Part shown: positions 1 through 10,627 of the stretch, piece by piece
How positions within the stretch are numbered: position 1 is the stretch's first letter
Layout: the number at the start of each line of letters is the position of its first letter
Source: DASQZT01 sp963728965
Lineage (GTDB): Bacteria; Acidobacteriota; Terriglobia; Bryobacterales; Bryobacteraceae
NCBI GenBank assembly: GCA_963728965.1
Contig: CAVSMH010000002.1
Span: 558,001 to 622,000, forward strand
Length of the DNA stretch: 64,000 nucleotides
Direction of reading: 5' to 3'
Made by a program: the position numbers and the translations under genes
The notes under the pieces: generated by a model
What the model was told of the DNA's origin: nothing
Database searches by the model: none
Seen by the model: only the letters and a program-made list of their open reading frames with translations

Positions 1-933
1 CCACGGGAGCCCCAGCGCGCGATAGACGCCGGCCTCGGTTTCGCCCGCGACGCGGATATCGTCCTCCACGCGAAACAGCCCATACTCGCTGAGCTTCAGG
101 CCCGTTTTCACGGCACGCGTGCGGATCGCCACATTGTGATCCTTGCTGCCGGTGAAATACTGCATGGCGGCGCCGAAGGTGTCCTTGGGGAGCGTGCGGA
201 CATCCACCTGCAACCCTTCCAGGCCCACCCGGGCACTGGCCTTGTTCTCGCCGCGGGCGAGGACTTCCTGCACGCGCGGGTACTGGAGAAAGCGATCGAG
301 GGCGGGGATGGGCTCGGGGCCGGTGACGAGCAGGTCCAGGTCGCCGACGGTTTCACGGCCGCGACGCAAGCTTCCCGCCGGTGTGATGGTCTCCACGCCG
401 GGAACCTGCATCAGGTCCTGGATCAACTCGGCGGCCACGCTCTCGGCGTAGCTGAGCAGATAGCGGCCGCTGCGCTGGCGGTATTGTGCGATCGAGCGCA
501 ACACCTTCTCTTCCAGCCGGGCGCCCATGCGAGGCAGCACACGCAATTTCTGTTCGAGGCAGAGGACCTCCAGTTCGTCGATGGTCCCGATGCGATAATG
601 CTCGAAAATCAGCGCGATACTCTTGGGCCCGAGGCCCTGAATTTTGAGGAACTCCAGCGCGCCGGGCGGGAATTTCTCGAGCAGGAGGTCGCGGCGTTCG
701 CACGACTGGCGTTCGACAATCTCGGCAATCACGAATGCCAGGCTCTTGCCGATTCCCGGGATTTCGGTGACGCTGCGGCCGGCGCCGGCGAGCAGATCGG
801 CGATGCGTTCGGGATAGCCTTCAATGGCGGTGGCGCCGTTGCGATAGCTGCGGATGCGAAACGAATCCTCGCCGGCAATTTCCATCAAATCGGCGGTCTC
901 CCATAGCACGCGCGCGATCTCTTTGTTCTCCAA
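1..933 (-). CDS. polX: DNA polymerase X family (PolX), 3' part missing
   Basis: The minus-strand frame is open from 933 to the window edge (311 codons), so the C-terminal half, including the expected PHP exonuclease domain, is cut off. The start is TTG at 931-933, preceded by GAGGG about 7 nt upstream; another TTG lies at 949-951. The N-terminus (LENKEIARVLWETADLMEI) is the PolX helical 8-kDa region. A helix-hairpin-helix follows (KIQGLGPKSI, near residue 100). The nucleotidyltransferase palm motif is GSLRRGRETVGDLDLLV, near residue 190, with the metal-binding aspartates in GDLDL. Family members are DNA repair polymerases with a C-terminal PHP 3'-5' exonuclease, and full-length bacterial PolX is about 570 residues. 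It is read divergently from gnd. The assignment is firm; only the start codon is uncertain. Confidence 0.93.
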   Translation of the reverse strand, partial: MENKEIARVLWETADLMEIAGEDSFRIRSYRNGATAIEGYPERIADLLAGAGRSVTEIPGIGKSLAFVIAEIVERQSCERRDLLLEKFPPGALEFLKIQGLGPKSIALIFEHYRIGTIDELEVLCLEQKLRVLPRMGARLEEKVLRSIAQYRQRSGRYLLSYAESVAAELIQDLMQVPGVETITPAGSLRRGRETVGDLDLLVTGPEPIPALDRFLQYPRVQEVLARGENKASARVGLEGLQVDVRTLPKDTFGAAMQYFTGSKDHNVAIRTRAVKTGLKLSEYGLFRVEDDIRVAGETEAGVYRALGLPW

Positions 934-1052
934 CGGGCGCCCTCGCTTCAATTGTAAGCCGCGCTGGCCGCATGTTATAAGGGAGATTGAAATCTGGAAT
1001 CATCCGATTTTGCCAACCGCCGGACCTCCCCCGGCTTCTCTAGGAGCAGATC

Positions 1053-2510
1053 ATGGAACCTACCGCAGATATCGCTTTGATCGGTCTGGCAGTCATGGGC
1101 CAGAACCTCATTTTGAACATGGCCGACCATGGCTACCAGGTCGCGGCGTTCAACCGCACCGTGTCCAAGGTCGATGAATTCCTGAACGATGCCGCCAAAG
1201 GACACAAGAATGTCGTGGGTGCGCACTCGATCGAAGAGATGATCGGTCTGCTGAAGCGGCCTCGCAAGATCATGCTGATGGTCAAAGCCGGCAAAGCCGT
1301 AGACGATTTTATCGAAACGCTGCTGCCGCGTCTGGAGCCCGGCGACCTGATCATCGACGGCGGCAATTCGCATTTTCCCGATACCATTCGCCGCACCAGG
1401 TATCTGGAGAGCAAGGGCCTGCTCTACGTGGGCACGGGAGTGTCGGGCGGTGAAGAAGGCGCGCGCAATGGCCCTTCGATGATGCCGGGCGGAAGCCCCC
1501 AGGCATGGCCGCTGGTGAAGGACATTTTCCAGGCGATATGCGCGCGCACTCCTGATGGCGAACCGTGCTGCGACTGGATGGGCAGCGACGGCGCGGGCCA
1601 CTACGTGAAGATGGTGCACAATGGCATCGAATACGGCGACATGCAGCTCATCTGCGAGGCCTACCAGATGATGAAAGAGGGCCTCGGGATGAGCAACGAG
1701 GAGATGCACGAAGCCTTTTCGGAATGGATGAACGGCGAGCTCAACAGCTACCTGATCGAAATCACCCGCGACATTCTGGCTTTTAAAGATGAAGACGCCG
1801 GGTACGTGGTGGACAAGATCCTCGACACGGCCGGCCAGAAGGGCACCGGGAAGTGGGCCAGCGTGAACTCGCTCGATTTGGGCATGCCGCTTACCCTGAT
1901 CAGCGAAGCCGTGTATGCCCGCTGCCTGAGCGCGCTCAAAGAACAGCGCGTGGCTGCAGCCAAAATCCTGAAGGGTCCGAAATTTCAATACCAGGGCGAC
2001 AAGAAGGCCTTCGTCGAGGACATCCGGCAGGCGCTGCTCGCCTCCAAGATCGTCTCGTACGCGCAGGGTTTCATGCTGCTGCGCGAAGCCGCCAAGGAGT
2101 ATCACTGGGATCTGAATTACGGCGCGATCGCCATGGTATGGCGCGCGGGATGCATCATCCGCTCGGTGTTTCTGGGCAACATCAAGGAAGCGTTCGACCG
2201 CAATCGCGACTTGCTGAACCTGCTCCTCGATCCGTTTTTCACCAGTTTGATGGAACGCTGCCAGCCGTCCTGGCGGCGGGTCGCGGCCAAAGCCGTGGAA
2301 TCGGGTGTGCCGGTGCCGGCCTTCACCACGGCGCTTTCGTTCTACGACGGCTACCGCAGCGAGCGCCTTCCGGCCAACCTGCTGCAGGCGCAACGCGACT
2401 ACTTCGGCGCGCACACCTACGAACGCGTCGATCGCCCGCGCGGCCAGTTCTTCCACACGAACTGGACGGGTAAGGGCGGCAACGTCTCCGCCGGAACGTA
2501 CACGGTGTAA
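1053..2510 (+). CDS. gnd: 6-phosphogluconate dehydrogenase, decarboxylating
   Basis: This 485-residue protein oxidises and decarboxylates 6-phosphogluconate to ribulose-5-phosphate in the cytosol. The N-terminal dinucleotide-binding signature GLAVMGQNLILNM is at residues 11-23 and AFNRT at 32-36. The substrate loop GVSGGEEGARNGPSMMPGG is at 129-147, and the catalytic lysine lies in GHYVKMVHNGIEY (K186). The C-terminus has NWTGKGG, part of the conserved tail that reaches into the partner subunit. The length matches the long dimeric class (about 470-480). An AGGAG ribosome site precedes the ATG. Its TAA shares one base with the ATG of the next gene (TAATG), so the HAD phosphatase and the kinase behind it are probably translationally coupled. 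Confidence 0.97.
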   Translation: MEPTADIALIGLAVMGQNLILNMADHGYQVAAFNRTVSKVDEFLNDAAKGHKNVVGAHSIEEMIGLLKRPRKIMLMVKAGKAVDDFIETLLPRLEPGDLIIDGGNSHFPDTIRRTRYLESKGLLYVGTGVSGGEEGARNGPSMMPGGSPQAWPLVKDIFQAICARTPDGEPCCDWMGSDGAGHYVKMVHNGIEYGDMQLICEAYQMMKEGLGMSNEEMHEAFSEWMNGELNSYLIEITRDILAFKDEDAGYVVDKILDTAGQKGTGKWASVNSLDLGMPLTLISEAVYARCLSALKEQRVAAAKILKGPKFQYQGDKKAFVEDIRQALLASKIVSYAQGFMLLREAAKEYHWDLNYGAIAMVWRAGCIIRSVFLGNIKEAFDRNRDLLNLLLDPFFTSLMERCQPSWRRVAAKAVESGVPVPAFTTALSFYDGYRSERLPANLLQAQRDYFGAHTYERVDRPRGQFFHTNWTGKGGNVSAGTYTV

Positions 2511-3097
2511 TGCAGGAGACCGGAGTGACAGCCGATATCACGGAACTCGCATCCAGGATCCGCCTGCTGTTGATGGACGTCGATGGAGTCCTCACCGACG
2601 GCAGGCTCTACAACGTGCCGGGGCTCGACGGCAGGATGGCCGAGACGAAGGGCTTCGATTCCCAGGATGGCATCGGCCTGCAATGGCTGGCGCGCGTGGG
2701 GATCAAGACCGGCCTGATCAGCGGCCGGGACTCGCCCGCCACTGCGGAAAGGGCTCGCCAATGCAAATTTCAATACGTATACCAGGGTCACATCGAGAAG
2801 ATTCCGATTATTACCGAGATCCTCGCGGACGCCAAGGTGGACGTTTCCGAAGTGGCCTACATCGGCGACGATTTGACGGATGTGGTGGTGATGCGGCGCG
2901 TCGGTTTTGCGATTGCCACCGCCAACGCCCGGCCCGAGGTCAAGGCGATCGCTCATCACGTGACGAGCGCCCCCGGCGGCCAAGGCGCGGTACGGGAAGT
3001 AGTAGAGCTGCTGCTGCGCGCCCAAGGCCTGTGGCAGCAGATCCTGCAGCACTACGAAGTCTGCCCGCGAGGCAAAGAGGAGAACGATAAAGAATGA
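2510..3097 (+). CDS. HAD-IIIA phosphatase, KdsC-like
   Basis: This is a 195-residue haloacid-dehalogenase phosphatase of the KdsC (3-deoxy-octulosonate-8-phosphate phosphatase) type. Motif I is DVDGVLTDG at residues 23-31, with the nucleophile and acid/base aspartates at 23 and 25. Motif II is LISGRDS (69-75) and motif IV is GDDLTD (119-124). It lacks a cap domain, as KdsC tetramers do. KdsC acts in KDO synthesis, but no kdsA, kdsB or kdsD is nearby. The gene instead sits between gnd and a 2-keto-3-deoxy-sugar kinase and overlaps both (TAATG in front, ATGA behind). The substrate may therefore be another 2-keto-3-deoxy or hexonate phosphate. That is inference from context; the fold assignment is secure. 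Confidence 0.87.
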   Translation: MQETGVTADITELASRIRLLLMDVDGVLTDGRLYNVPGLDGRMAETKGFDSQDGIGLQWLARVGIKTGLISGRDSPATAERARQCKFQYVYQGHIEKIPIITEILADAKVDVSEVAYIGDDLTDVVVMRRVGFAIATANARPEVKAIAHHVTSAPGGQGAVREVVELLLRAQGLWQQILQHYEVCPRGKEENDKE

Positions 3098-4176
3098 GCC
3101 ATGGCTTGAACATCCGTGCGGAGGGTGCGCTCGATTTCGTGTCGCTGGGCGCCCTGATCCACCGCCTGGACCCCGGAATTATCCCGTTTCGCAAGGCGAC
3201 CTACTGCCAGATTCATGTCAGTGGAGGCGAGTTCAACTGCGCCGCAAACCTGGCGGACTGTTTCCAAATGAAAACGGGAATCGCGACGGCGATGGTCGAC
3301 TACCCGATCGGCGACCTGATAGCCGAGCGCGTTCGCGCGATGGGCGTAAAGCCGTTCTACAAGCGCTTCAAACACGATGGCGTGCAGGGTCCCAACATGG
3401 CCACCGTGTACAGCGATCGCGGCGTGGGCGTGCGCGGCCCAGTAGTCTTCTACAACCGTTCGAACGAAGCCGCCGGGCGCCTGAAGCCCGGAGACTTCGA
3501 CTGGAACGCCATCTTCGGCGGCGGCGTGCGCTGGTTCCACAGCGGCGGCATCTTCGCCGCGCTTTCGCCGACTACCTCGGAGGTCATCATCGAAGCCATG
3601 CAGGCGGCCAAGGCGGCGGGCGCGGTGGTGTCCTTCGACCTGAACTACCGCGCGAAGCTGTGGAACATCTCGGGCGGGGAGCAGCGGGCGGTCGAGGTGT
3701 TGGACCGCATCGTGAAGAACGTGGACGTGCTGGTGGGCAACGAGGAAGACCTGCAAAAAGGTCTCGGCATTCCGGGTCCCGAAATGGCGGCGAAATCCAA
3801 GCTGGACCCGAGCTCGTTCGTTGCCATGATCGACAAGGTCGTCAAGAAGCATCCGCAGGTGAAAGTGGTGGCCACCACCCTGCGCGAAGTCCATTCTACG
3901 AACCGGCACAGTTGGAGCGCCGTGGCGTGGACGGGTGGAAAGACCTACATGGCGCCGACTGCCGAGTTGGAGGTACACGACCGCGTGGGTGGCGGTGACG
4001 GTTTCGCATCCGGATTCTTCTTCGGGCTGATGACCAATGAACCGCCGGAAGAAGCCGTGAGACTGGGCTGGGCGCACGGCGCTTTGCTCACCACTTTTCC
4101 GGGGGACACCACCATGGCGACGCTGGACCAGGTGCGGGCCTTCGCGAAGGGCGGATCGGCCCGCATTCAGCGGTGA
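3094..4176 (+). CDS. PfkB-family sugar kinase, probable 2-dehydro-3-deoxygluconokinase
   Basis: This is a 360-residue ribokinase-like (PfkB) kinase. The N-terminal substrate-binding region has VSGGEFNCAANLAD (42-55). The C-terminal PfkB signature is HDRVGGGDGFASGFFFGL (295-312), with D302 in the position of the catalytic base and the preceding glycines forming the anion hole. The closest recognisable relatives are 2-keto-3-deoxygluconate kinases (KdgK), which phosphorylate KDG to KDPG. Its ATG overlaps the stop of the phosphatase gene (ATGA), and with gnd it makes a three-gene unit for 6-phosphogluconate and keto-deoxy sugar acids. No KDPG aldolase is visible in the window. The kinase family is certain; the exact substrate is inferred. 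Confidence 0.85.
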   Translation: MSHGLNIRAEGALDFVSLGALIHRLDPGIIPFRKATYCQIHVSGGEFNCAANLADCFQMKTGIATAMVDYPIGDLIAERVRAMGVKPFYKRFKHDGVQGPNMATVYSDRGVGVRGPVVFYNRSNEAAGRLKPGDFDWNAIFGGGVRWFHSGGIFAALSPTTSEVIIEAMQAAKAAGAVVSFDLNYRAKLWNISGGEQRAVEVLDRIVKNVDVLVGNEEDLQKGLGIPGPEMAAKSKLDPSSFVAMIDKVVKKHPQVKVVATTLREVHSTNRHSWSAVAWTGGKTYMAPTAELEVHDRVGGGDGFASGFFFGLMTNEPPEEAVRLGWAHGALLTTFPGDTTMATLDQVRAFAKGGSARIQR

Positions 4177-4186
4177 ATCAGTCCGG

Positions 4187-5470
<1,284 letters not shown>

Positions 5471-5784
5471 CCTCTTCTAACCTCCGATGTGCTTTTTTTT
5501 CTTATCGCGGCGACGACACTCAGGTCCGCCGCGGCGAGATTTCTTTCGGCACCTTCCTCGATGTGCCGACCCGCCCAAAACAGGCGGCCTACCGCATCTC
5601 GCTGGTGCCCTCAGTACACCCCATCGCGGCGTGTGTGTGCAAGCGCAGTAGGGCGCCGCGTCCCACCGGTCCGCAGCGGACGCGCCTGCGACTGGGACAC
5701 CGCGGGCCACTGGTCCGATTCGGACGCCCGGGGAGGCGCATTTCTTCCGTCTGCGCTAGCATCGCAGCCAGAGGATGCTTATCT
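5471..5784. promoter_or_regulatory. divergent control region between aceA and aceB
   Basis: This 314-base stretch separates the divergent starts of isocitrate lyase and malate synthase and must hold both promoters. I see no reliable coding frame: the open frame running from aceA into aceB has no good start and no family resemblance before 5785. A T-rich tract follows the aceA ribosome site (around 5494-5502). I could not identify a convincing -35/-10 pair or a clear operator palindrome. Confidence 0.55.
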
Positions 5785-7359
5785 GTGATTGCCACGCAAG
5801 CTGAAACCGTCCGGATCGTGCCGCCCGTGTGTCCGGAGCAAGAATCGATTCTTACGCCCCAGGCGGTCCGCTTCCTGGTCAGACTTTCCCACCTGTTCGA
5901 AGGCCGCCGCCTGCGCCTGCTCGAAGCCCGCCGTCGGCGCCAGGAGGAGATCGACGAGGGCCAGATGCCCGACTTCCTGCCCGAAACGGCCTCCATTCGT
6001 GAAGCGCACTGGAAAGTGGCGCCGATCCCGGCCGACCTCCAGGACCGCCGCGTCGAGATCACCGGTCCAACCGAGCGCAAGATGATCATCAACGCCCTGA
6101 ACAGCGGCGCCAAGGTCTTCATGGCGGACTTCGAGGATTCCAACTCCCCGACTTGGGAGAACATCCTGCAGGGCCAGGCGAACCTGCGCGATGCCGTGAA
6201 CGGCACCATCGCCTATACCAGCCCTGATGGGAGACTCTACGAAGTGGGCGAAAACCCGGCCGTCCTGATGGTGCGGCCCCGCGGTTGGCACCTGGTGGAG
6301 AAGCACTTCCTGGTAGACGGCCAGCCCATCTCGGCTTCTTTGTTCGATTTCGGCCTGTTCTTCTTTCACAATGCCCGCACGCTCATCCGCAACGGCACGG
6401 GGCCGTATTTCTACCTTCCCAAGCTCGAAAGCCGGCACGAGGCGCGCCTTTGGAACGACGTCTTCGTGATGGCCCAGGGCGAACTCGGCATTTCGCGCGG
6501 CACGATTCGGGCCACCGTCTTGATCGAGACGATCCTCGCCGCCTTCGAAATGGACGAAATCCTCTGGGAACTCCGCGAGCACTCGGCCGGGCTCAACTGC
6601 GGACGCTGGGATTACATCTTCAGCTACATCAAGAAATTCCGCAACCGGCCCGAGTGCCTGCTACCCGATCGTGCGCAGGTGACCATGCTGCGCCGCTTTC
6701 TGGCGTCATACGTGGACCTGCTCGTCTCCACCTGCCATCGCCGCGGTGTTCACGCCATGGGCGGAATGGCGGCCCAGATACCCATCAAAAACGACATCGA
6801 GGCGAACGCCGAAGGCTTGGCGCGCGTGCACGAGGACAAACTCCGCGAGGTCTGGGCCGGGCACGACGGCACCTGGGTGGCGCATCCTGGCCTGGTGCCC
6901 CTGGCCAAGTTCGTGTTCGACACGTACATGAAATTTCCCAACCAGGTGGACAAGGTCACCACCTCCTGCACCACCTCCGCCGATCTGCTCGCCGTGCCCG
7001 CCGGAACCATCACCGAAGCCGGATTGGCCAAGAACCTGGATGTGGGTCTGCAATACCTCGCCGCCTGGTTGGGCGGGAACGGCTGCGTGCCCATCTACCA
7101 CTTGATGGAAGACGCCGCGACCGCCGAGATCTGCCGTGCCCAGGTGTGGCAATGGCTCCGCCATGGCGCACTCCTGGACGATGGCCGCGTCGTGACCTCC
7201 TCCCTGGTAAAAGGGATGATGCAGCGCGCCATCGGGAAGCTGCGCGGAAGCGTGCCGGAAGATCGCCTGCAAACCGCCGCCCGGCTCTTCGAAGAGATGA
7301 TTCTGAGCGCCGATTTCGCCGAGTTCCTGACCCTGCGCGCCTACGATTGCCTGAGTTGA
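5785..7359 (+). CDS. aceB: malate synthase A
   Basis: This 524-residue enzyme condenses glyoxylate with acetyl-CoA to malate, the second glyoxylate-shunt step. I chose the GTG at 5785: it has AGAGGA about 9 nt upstream and puts the conserved N-terminus (ILTPQAVRFLVRLSHLFEGR) in the normal place. The longer open frame runs back across the divergent promoter into aceA and is not credible. Family motifs are GPTERKMIINALNSGAKVFM (94-113), ADFEDSNSPTWEN, MVRPRGWHLVEKH (catalytic arginine region) and HAMGGMAAQIPIKND. The length suits class A (about 530), not the 720-residue class G. It pairs with aceA for growth on acetate or fatty acids. Confidence 0.96.
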   Translation: MIATQAETVRIVPPVCPEQESILTPQAVRFLVRLSHLFEGRRLRLLEARRRRQEEIDEGQMPDFLPETASIREAHWKVAPIPADLQDRRVEITGPTERKMIINALNSGAKVFMADFEDSNSPTWENILQGQANLRDAVNGTIAYTSPDGRLYEVGENPAVLMVRPRGWHLVEKHFLVDGQPISASLFDFGLFFFHNARTLIRNGTGPYFYLPKLESRHEARLWNDVFVMAQGELGISRGTIRATVLIETILAAFEMDEILWELREHSAGLNCGRWDYIFSYIKKFRNRPECLLPDRAQVTMLRRFLASYVDLLVSTCHRRGVHAMGGMAAQIPIKNDIEANAEGLARVHEDKLREVWAGHDGTWVAHPGLVPLAKFVFDTYMKFPNQVDKVTTSCTTSADLLAVPAGTITEAGLAKNLDVGLQYLAAWLGGNGCVPIYHLMEDAATAEICRAQVWQWLRHGALLDDGRVVTSSLVKGMMQRAIGKLRGSVPEDRLQTAARLFEEMILSADFAEFLTLRAYDCLS

Positions 7360-7412
7360 TCTTGCCGGCGGGCCGCTGGACATCCATCGGCCCAAACGCT
7401 CATACTGCGGTC

Positions 7413-9029
7413 ATGGCCCCCTTTCCCGATCTGGCAGCGCTGCTGCCGGAGCTGCGCGACCACCTCGGGTACCGGCGCATCGAGCAGGGATTGCACGCGC
7501 TCGAGGGGTGCGCCACGCTGCTCGATACCATCGGTCCCGAAACGCCGGGTGCGGGTGTGCTCGTCGGTCTGGTGGCGCAGTGGGTGGATGCCGGCTTCGG
7601 CACCCCCGCCATCCTCGCGCGGCTGCTGGCCCGATTCGCCGGGGGCAGTGCCGCGCAGCCGCTGCTCGATTACCTGCACCTGCGCATGGCCGCCGGTGTG
7701 CTTTCCATGGTGGAGGAGGATTTCGACCGCGCCACCAGCCACTTCCAATTCGTTCAGTCACTCGAGAGCGACGTCGGCGATATCGAACTGATGGCAGTCG
7801 CCAATTTCTGGACGGGCCGCTGCCTGCGGCGCATGGGCCAGTACGATGACGCTGCGCGCTACATCGAGCGTGGCGAAGAACTGGCGCTCTCCTGCGGCTA
7901 CTTGCCGATGGCCGCGGTCATGCAGGCCACGCGAAGCTGGCTTGCGTTTCAAAAAGGGCGGTTGCACGAGGCCATCGCCATTCTACGCCGCGCCGAAGAA
8001 GCCCTTTTTCACACGGACGATTTCCCCAGCCGCGGCAACATTCAATCGGCTTACGGCCGAATCGCACGCCGCCAGGGGCGCTTCCAGCCGGCCTTGGAGT
8101 ATTTCGAGAAAGCTATCATCGAGTACCGCCAGGGGGGCAGCAACCACCTCCACCTGGCGCGAACGCTGCTCAATCTCGCGTTTGTCGAACGCCAAGTCGC
8201 CCTCGATCGGCAAAAAGAGGTGGATCGCGCCTCCGCCTCCCGCCGCACGGGCGCGTCGCCAGGCACCGGGCTCTCCGAAGCGCGCGCCGCCATCGAACGC
8301 ATCCGCGGCAAAGCGCGCGCTCACCTCGAAGAGTCCATGGCGCTCTACAGCCGCCACCAGAATCACCATGGCATCGCCGGTGTCCACATCAATTCCGGTT
8401 TCCTTCACCTGGATTCGGGCGACCTGGAATGCGCCGCCACGGAGAGTGCCGAAGCCTTTCGCCACGGCGATGAAAAACGCGATTACATCGTGATGGCCCG
8501 CGCCCGTATCCTGCAATGCATCGTGGAAAACACGGCAATGGAAGAACAAGTGGGCGATGGCGGACAGCACCGCGAGGCGGCCGAGTTGTTCGCGCGCGAC
8601 GCCGTGACCTACGCCGGCCAGACCCAGAACCGTCGACTTCTCGCGCGCGCCTGCGTGTGGCAAGGGCTCACCGCCGCCGCCGAGCCCAGCCCAGATATGG
8701 AAGCCGCCCGCCGCTCGCTCGAACAGGCCCTGGCCCTTCTCCAGTGCGAGAGTTCCACCAAGCAGTATCTATGGGATGATCTGGAGATGCTGCGCTCGAA
8801 GGTGCTGCACGCCCGGTCCATCGATCCGACGCTCCGCGCCTGGAGCTCCGGCGTGGTCGAGCACCAGAGTTTCCAGCAGATGACCGAGGAGTTCGCCCGT
8901 ATCGTCATTCCCAAAGTCTGGGAACGCGAGGGCCGCAAGGTATCCCGCGTCGCCGAGAAGCTCTCGATTTCCCCCAAGAAAGTGCGGCGCATTCTCCAGT
9001 CGGTGCAAAGCAAAGGATCGCATGTCTGA
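7413..9029 (+). CDS. TPR-repeat protein with C-terminal helix-turn-helix
   Basis: A 538-residue protein not recognised as a named gene. No signal peptide or membrane segment is visible, so it is probably cytosolic. Most of it is helical tetratricopeptide-like repeats, for example AVANFWTGRCLRRMGQYDDA and GRIARRQGRFQPALEYFEKA. The last 50 or so residues (VWEREGRKVSRVAEKLSISP and the KKVRRIL that follows) look like a Fis-type DNA-binding helix-turn-helix. This layout suggests a regulator whose TPR array senses a partner. The open frame begins far upstream inside aceB; I take the first ATG after the aceB stop. Its final codons overlap the leuA start by 8 nt (ATGTCTGA), so the two are translationally coupled. 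A role in controlling leucine or glyoxylate metabolism is possible but unproven. Confidence 0.78.
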   Translation: MAPFPDLAALLPELRDHLGYRRIEQGLHALEGCATLLDTIGPETPGAGVLVGLVAQWVDAGFGTPAILARLLARFAGGSAAQPLLDYLHLRMAAGVLSMVEEDFDRATSHFQFVQSLESDVGDIELMAVANFWTGRCLRRMGQYDDAARYIERGEELALSCGYLPMAAVMQATRSWLAFQKGRLHEAIAILRRAEEALFHTDDFPSRGNIQSAYGRIARRQGRFQPALEYFEKAIIEYRQGGSNHLHLARTLLNLAFVERQVALDRQKEVDRASASRRTGASPGTGLSEARAAIERIRGKARAHLEESMALYSRHQNHHGIAGVHINSGFLHLDSGDLECAATESAEAFRHGDEKRDYIVMARARILQCIVENTAMEEQVGDGGQHREAAELFARDAVTYAGQTQNRRLLARACVWQGLTAAAEPSPDMEAARRSLEQALALLQCESSTKQYLWDDLEMLRSKVLHARSIDPTLRAWSSGVVEHQSFQQMTEEFARIVIPKVWEREGRKVSRVAEKLSISPKKVRRILQSVQSKGSHV

Positions 9030-10581
9030 AAAAGTCGAGGTATTCGATACAACCCTGAGGGATGGCGAACAGGCCGCCGGAACGCGCTTGGGCAGCCGCG
9101 AGAAGCTGATGCTGGCCAGGCAATTGGCGCTGCTGAAGGTGGACGTGATCGAGGCGGGCTATCCCAATTCCTCGCCGGAAGATTTCGAGGCGGTGCAGCT
9201 CATCGCGGCCGAAATCGAGGGTCCGGTCATCTGCGCCCTCTCGCGCGCGGTTGAGTCCGACATCGTGGCCTGCGGCAAGGCGCTTGCCAAGGCGCGGCGC
9301 CCCCGCATTCACACCGGGATTGGAGCCTCCGATATACACATCATGGGCAAGTTCCGGGACGAGCGCTACGGCCGCACGCTCGCTGAAAAGCGGGCTACCA
9401 TCCTCCGCATGGCCGTCGATGCGGTAAAGCTGGCGCGCCAGCATGCGGCCGAAGTGGAGTTCTACGCCGAAGACGCCGGGCGCTCCGACCTGCTGTACCT
9501 CCTCGAGATGATCGAGGCCGTCATCGATGCCGGCGCCATCGTCGTCAACATCCCCGATACCACCGGCTATACCGTCCCCGAGCAGTATGGCGGCCTTATC
9601 CGCAGCTTGCGCGAACGGGTGCCGAACATCGGCCGTGCCGTTATCAGCGTGCACTGTCACGACGATCTCGGGATGGCTGTTGCCAACACCCTGGCCGGTG
9701 TGTTGAACGGCGCGCGCCAGGTTGAAGGCACCATCAATGGCATCGGGGAGCGCGCCGGCAACGCCGCCCTCGAGGAAGTCGTGATGGCGATCCGCACCCG
9801 CCGCGACTACTTCCAGGTGCACACCGATATCGAGCCGCGCGAGTTGGCCCGCACCAGCCGGCTGGTTTCGGACATGCTAGGTATCAAGGTGCCTCCCAAT
9901 AAGGCCGTGGTCGGCGCCAACGCCTTCTCGCACAGCTCCGGCATTCACGTGGACGGCTTCCTGAAGGAGCGGGAAACCTACGAGATCATGCGGCCCGAAG
10001 ACGTCGGCATCAGCGAAAGCCGCGTGGTGCTGACCGCACGCACTGGTCGCGCCGGGCTTTCGGACCGGCTCAAAAAGCTCGGCTACACGCTCTCCCGGGA
10101 GGAATTGGACCAGGCCTATCAGCGGTTCCTCCTCGTCGCCGACAAAAAACAGGAGGTTTTCGATGAAGACCTGGTCGCCATTCTGCACGACGAGATTCAT
10201 CCCATGCCCGAGGTCTACCGCCTCGAGTACCTGCACATCTACAGCGGAACCTCTGCCATCCCCACCGCCACTGTACGACTGCGCATCGGCGATGTCACCC
10301 GCGAAGGCGCCGGAATCGGCGATGGCCCGGTAGACGCCGCGTGTAAGGCCATTTCGGCGGTCACCGGGACCTCGGCAAGGCTGGCCCGCTACGAAATCCG
10401 CGCCGTGACGAGCGGCACCGAAGCCTTGGGCGAAGTCACCGCGCAACTCGAGGAGGAAGGCCGTCGGGTGCTCGGGCGCGGTGCGTCTACCGACGTTATC
10501 GAGGCCAGCGCCAGGGCCTTTATCGATGGTTTGAACAAGCTCGCGGCATTAAGAGAACAGTCCACGCGCGCAATCGCGTGA
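9022..10581 (+). CDS. leuA: 2-isopropylmalate synthase
   Basis: This 519-residue enzyme makes 2-isopropylmalate from 2-oxoisovalerate and acetyl-CoA, the first committed step of leucine synthesis. The DRE-TIM metallolyase barrel begins with FDTTLRDGEQ (8-17). The metal-binding histidines lie in VHCHDDLGMAVANTLAG (210-226), and GIGERAGNAALEEV (240-253) is a LeuA signature. The linker has SGIHVDGFLKE. The C-terminal 130 residues (TVRLRIGDVTREGAGIGDGP onward) form the LeuA dimer/leucine-feedback domain, which separates LeuA from homocitrate synthase. No leuB, leuC or leuD is in the window. Its ATG lies inside the end of the TPR-HTH gene. Confidence 0.94.
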   Translation: MSEKVEVFDTTLRDGEQAAGTRLGSREKLMLARQLALLKVDVIEAGYPNSSPEDFEAVQLIAAEIEGPVICALSRAVESDIVACGKALAKARRPRIHTGIGASDIHIMGKFRDERYGRTLAEKRATILRMAVDAVKLARQHAAEVEFYAEDAGRSDLLYLLEMIEAVIDAGAIVVNIPDTTGYTVPEQYGGLIRSLRERVPNIGRAVISVHCHDDLGMAVANTLAGVLNGARQVEGTINGIGERAGNAALEEVVMAIRTRRDYFQVHTDIEPRELARTSRLVSDMLGIKVPPNKAVVGANAFSHSSGIHVDGFLKERETYEIMRPEDVGISESRVVLTARTGRAGLSDRLKKLGYTLSREELDQAYQRFLLVADKKQEVFDEDLVAILHDEIHPMPEVYRLEYLHIYSGTSAIPTATVRLRIGDVTREGAGIGDGPVDAACKAISAVTGTSARLARYEIRAVTSGTEALGEVTAQLEEEGRRVLGRGASTDVIEASARAFIDGLNKLAALREQSTRAIA

Positions 10582-10627
10582 AAAAACACACCAAAACCTA
10601 CTCCGTATTTTATAAACTGTGTACAGC

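Noticed and set aside
975..2456. 493-codon open frame on the minus strand
   Set aside because: Antisense to gnd, which has full family motifs; the frame is a reverse-complement artefact of high GC.
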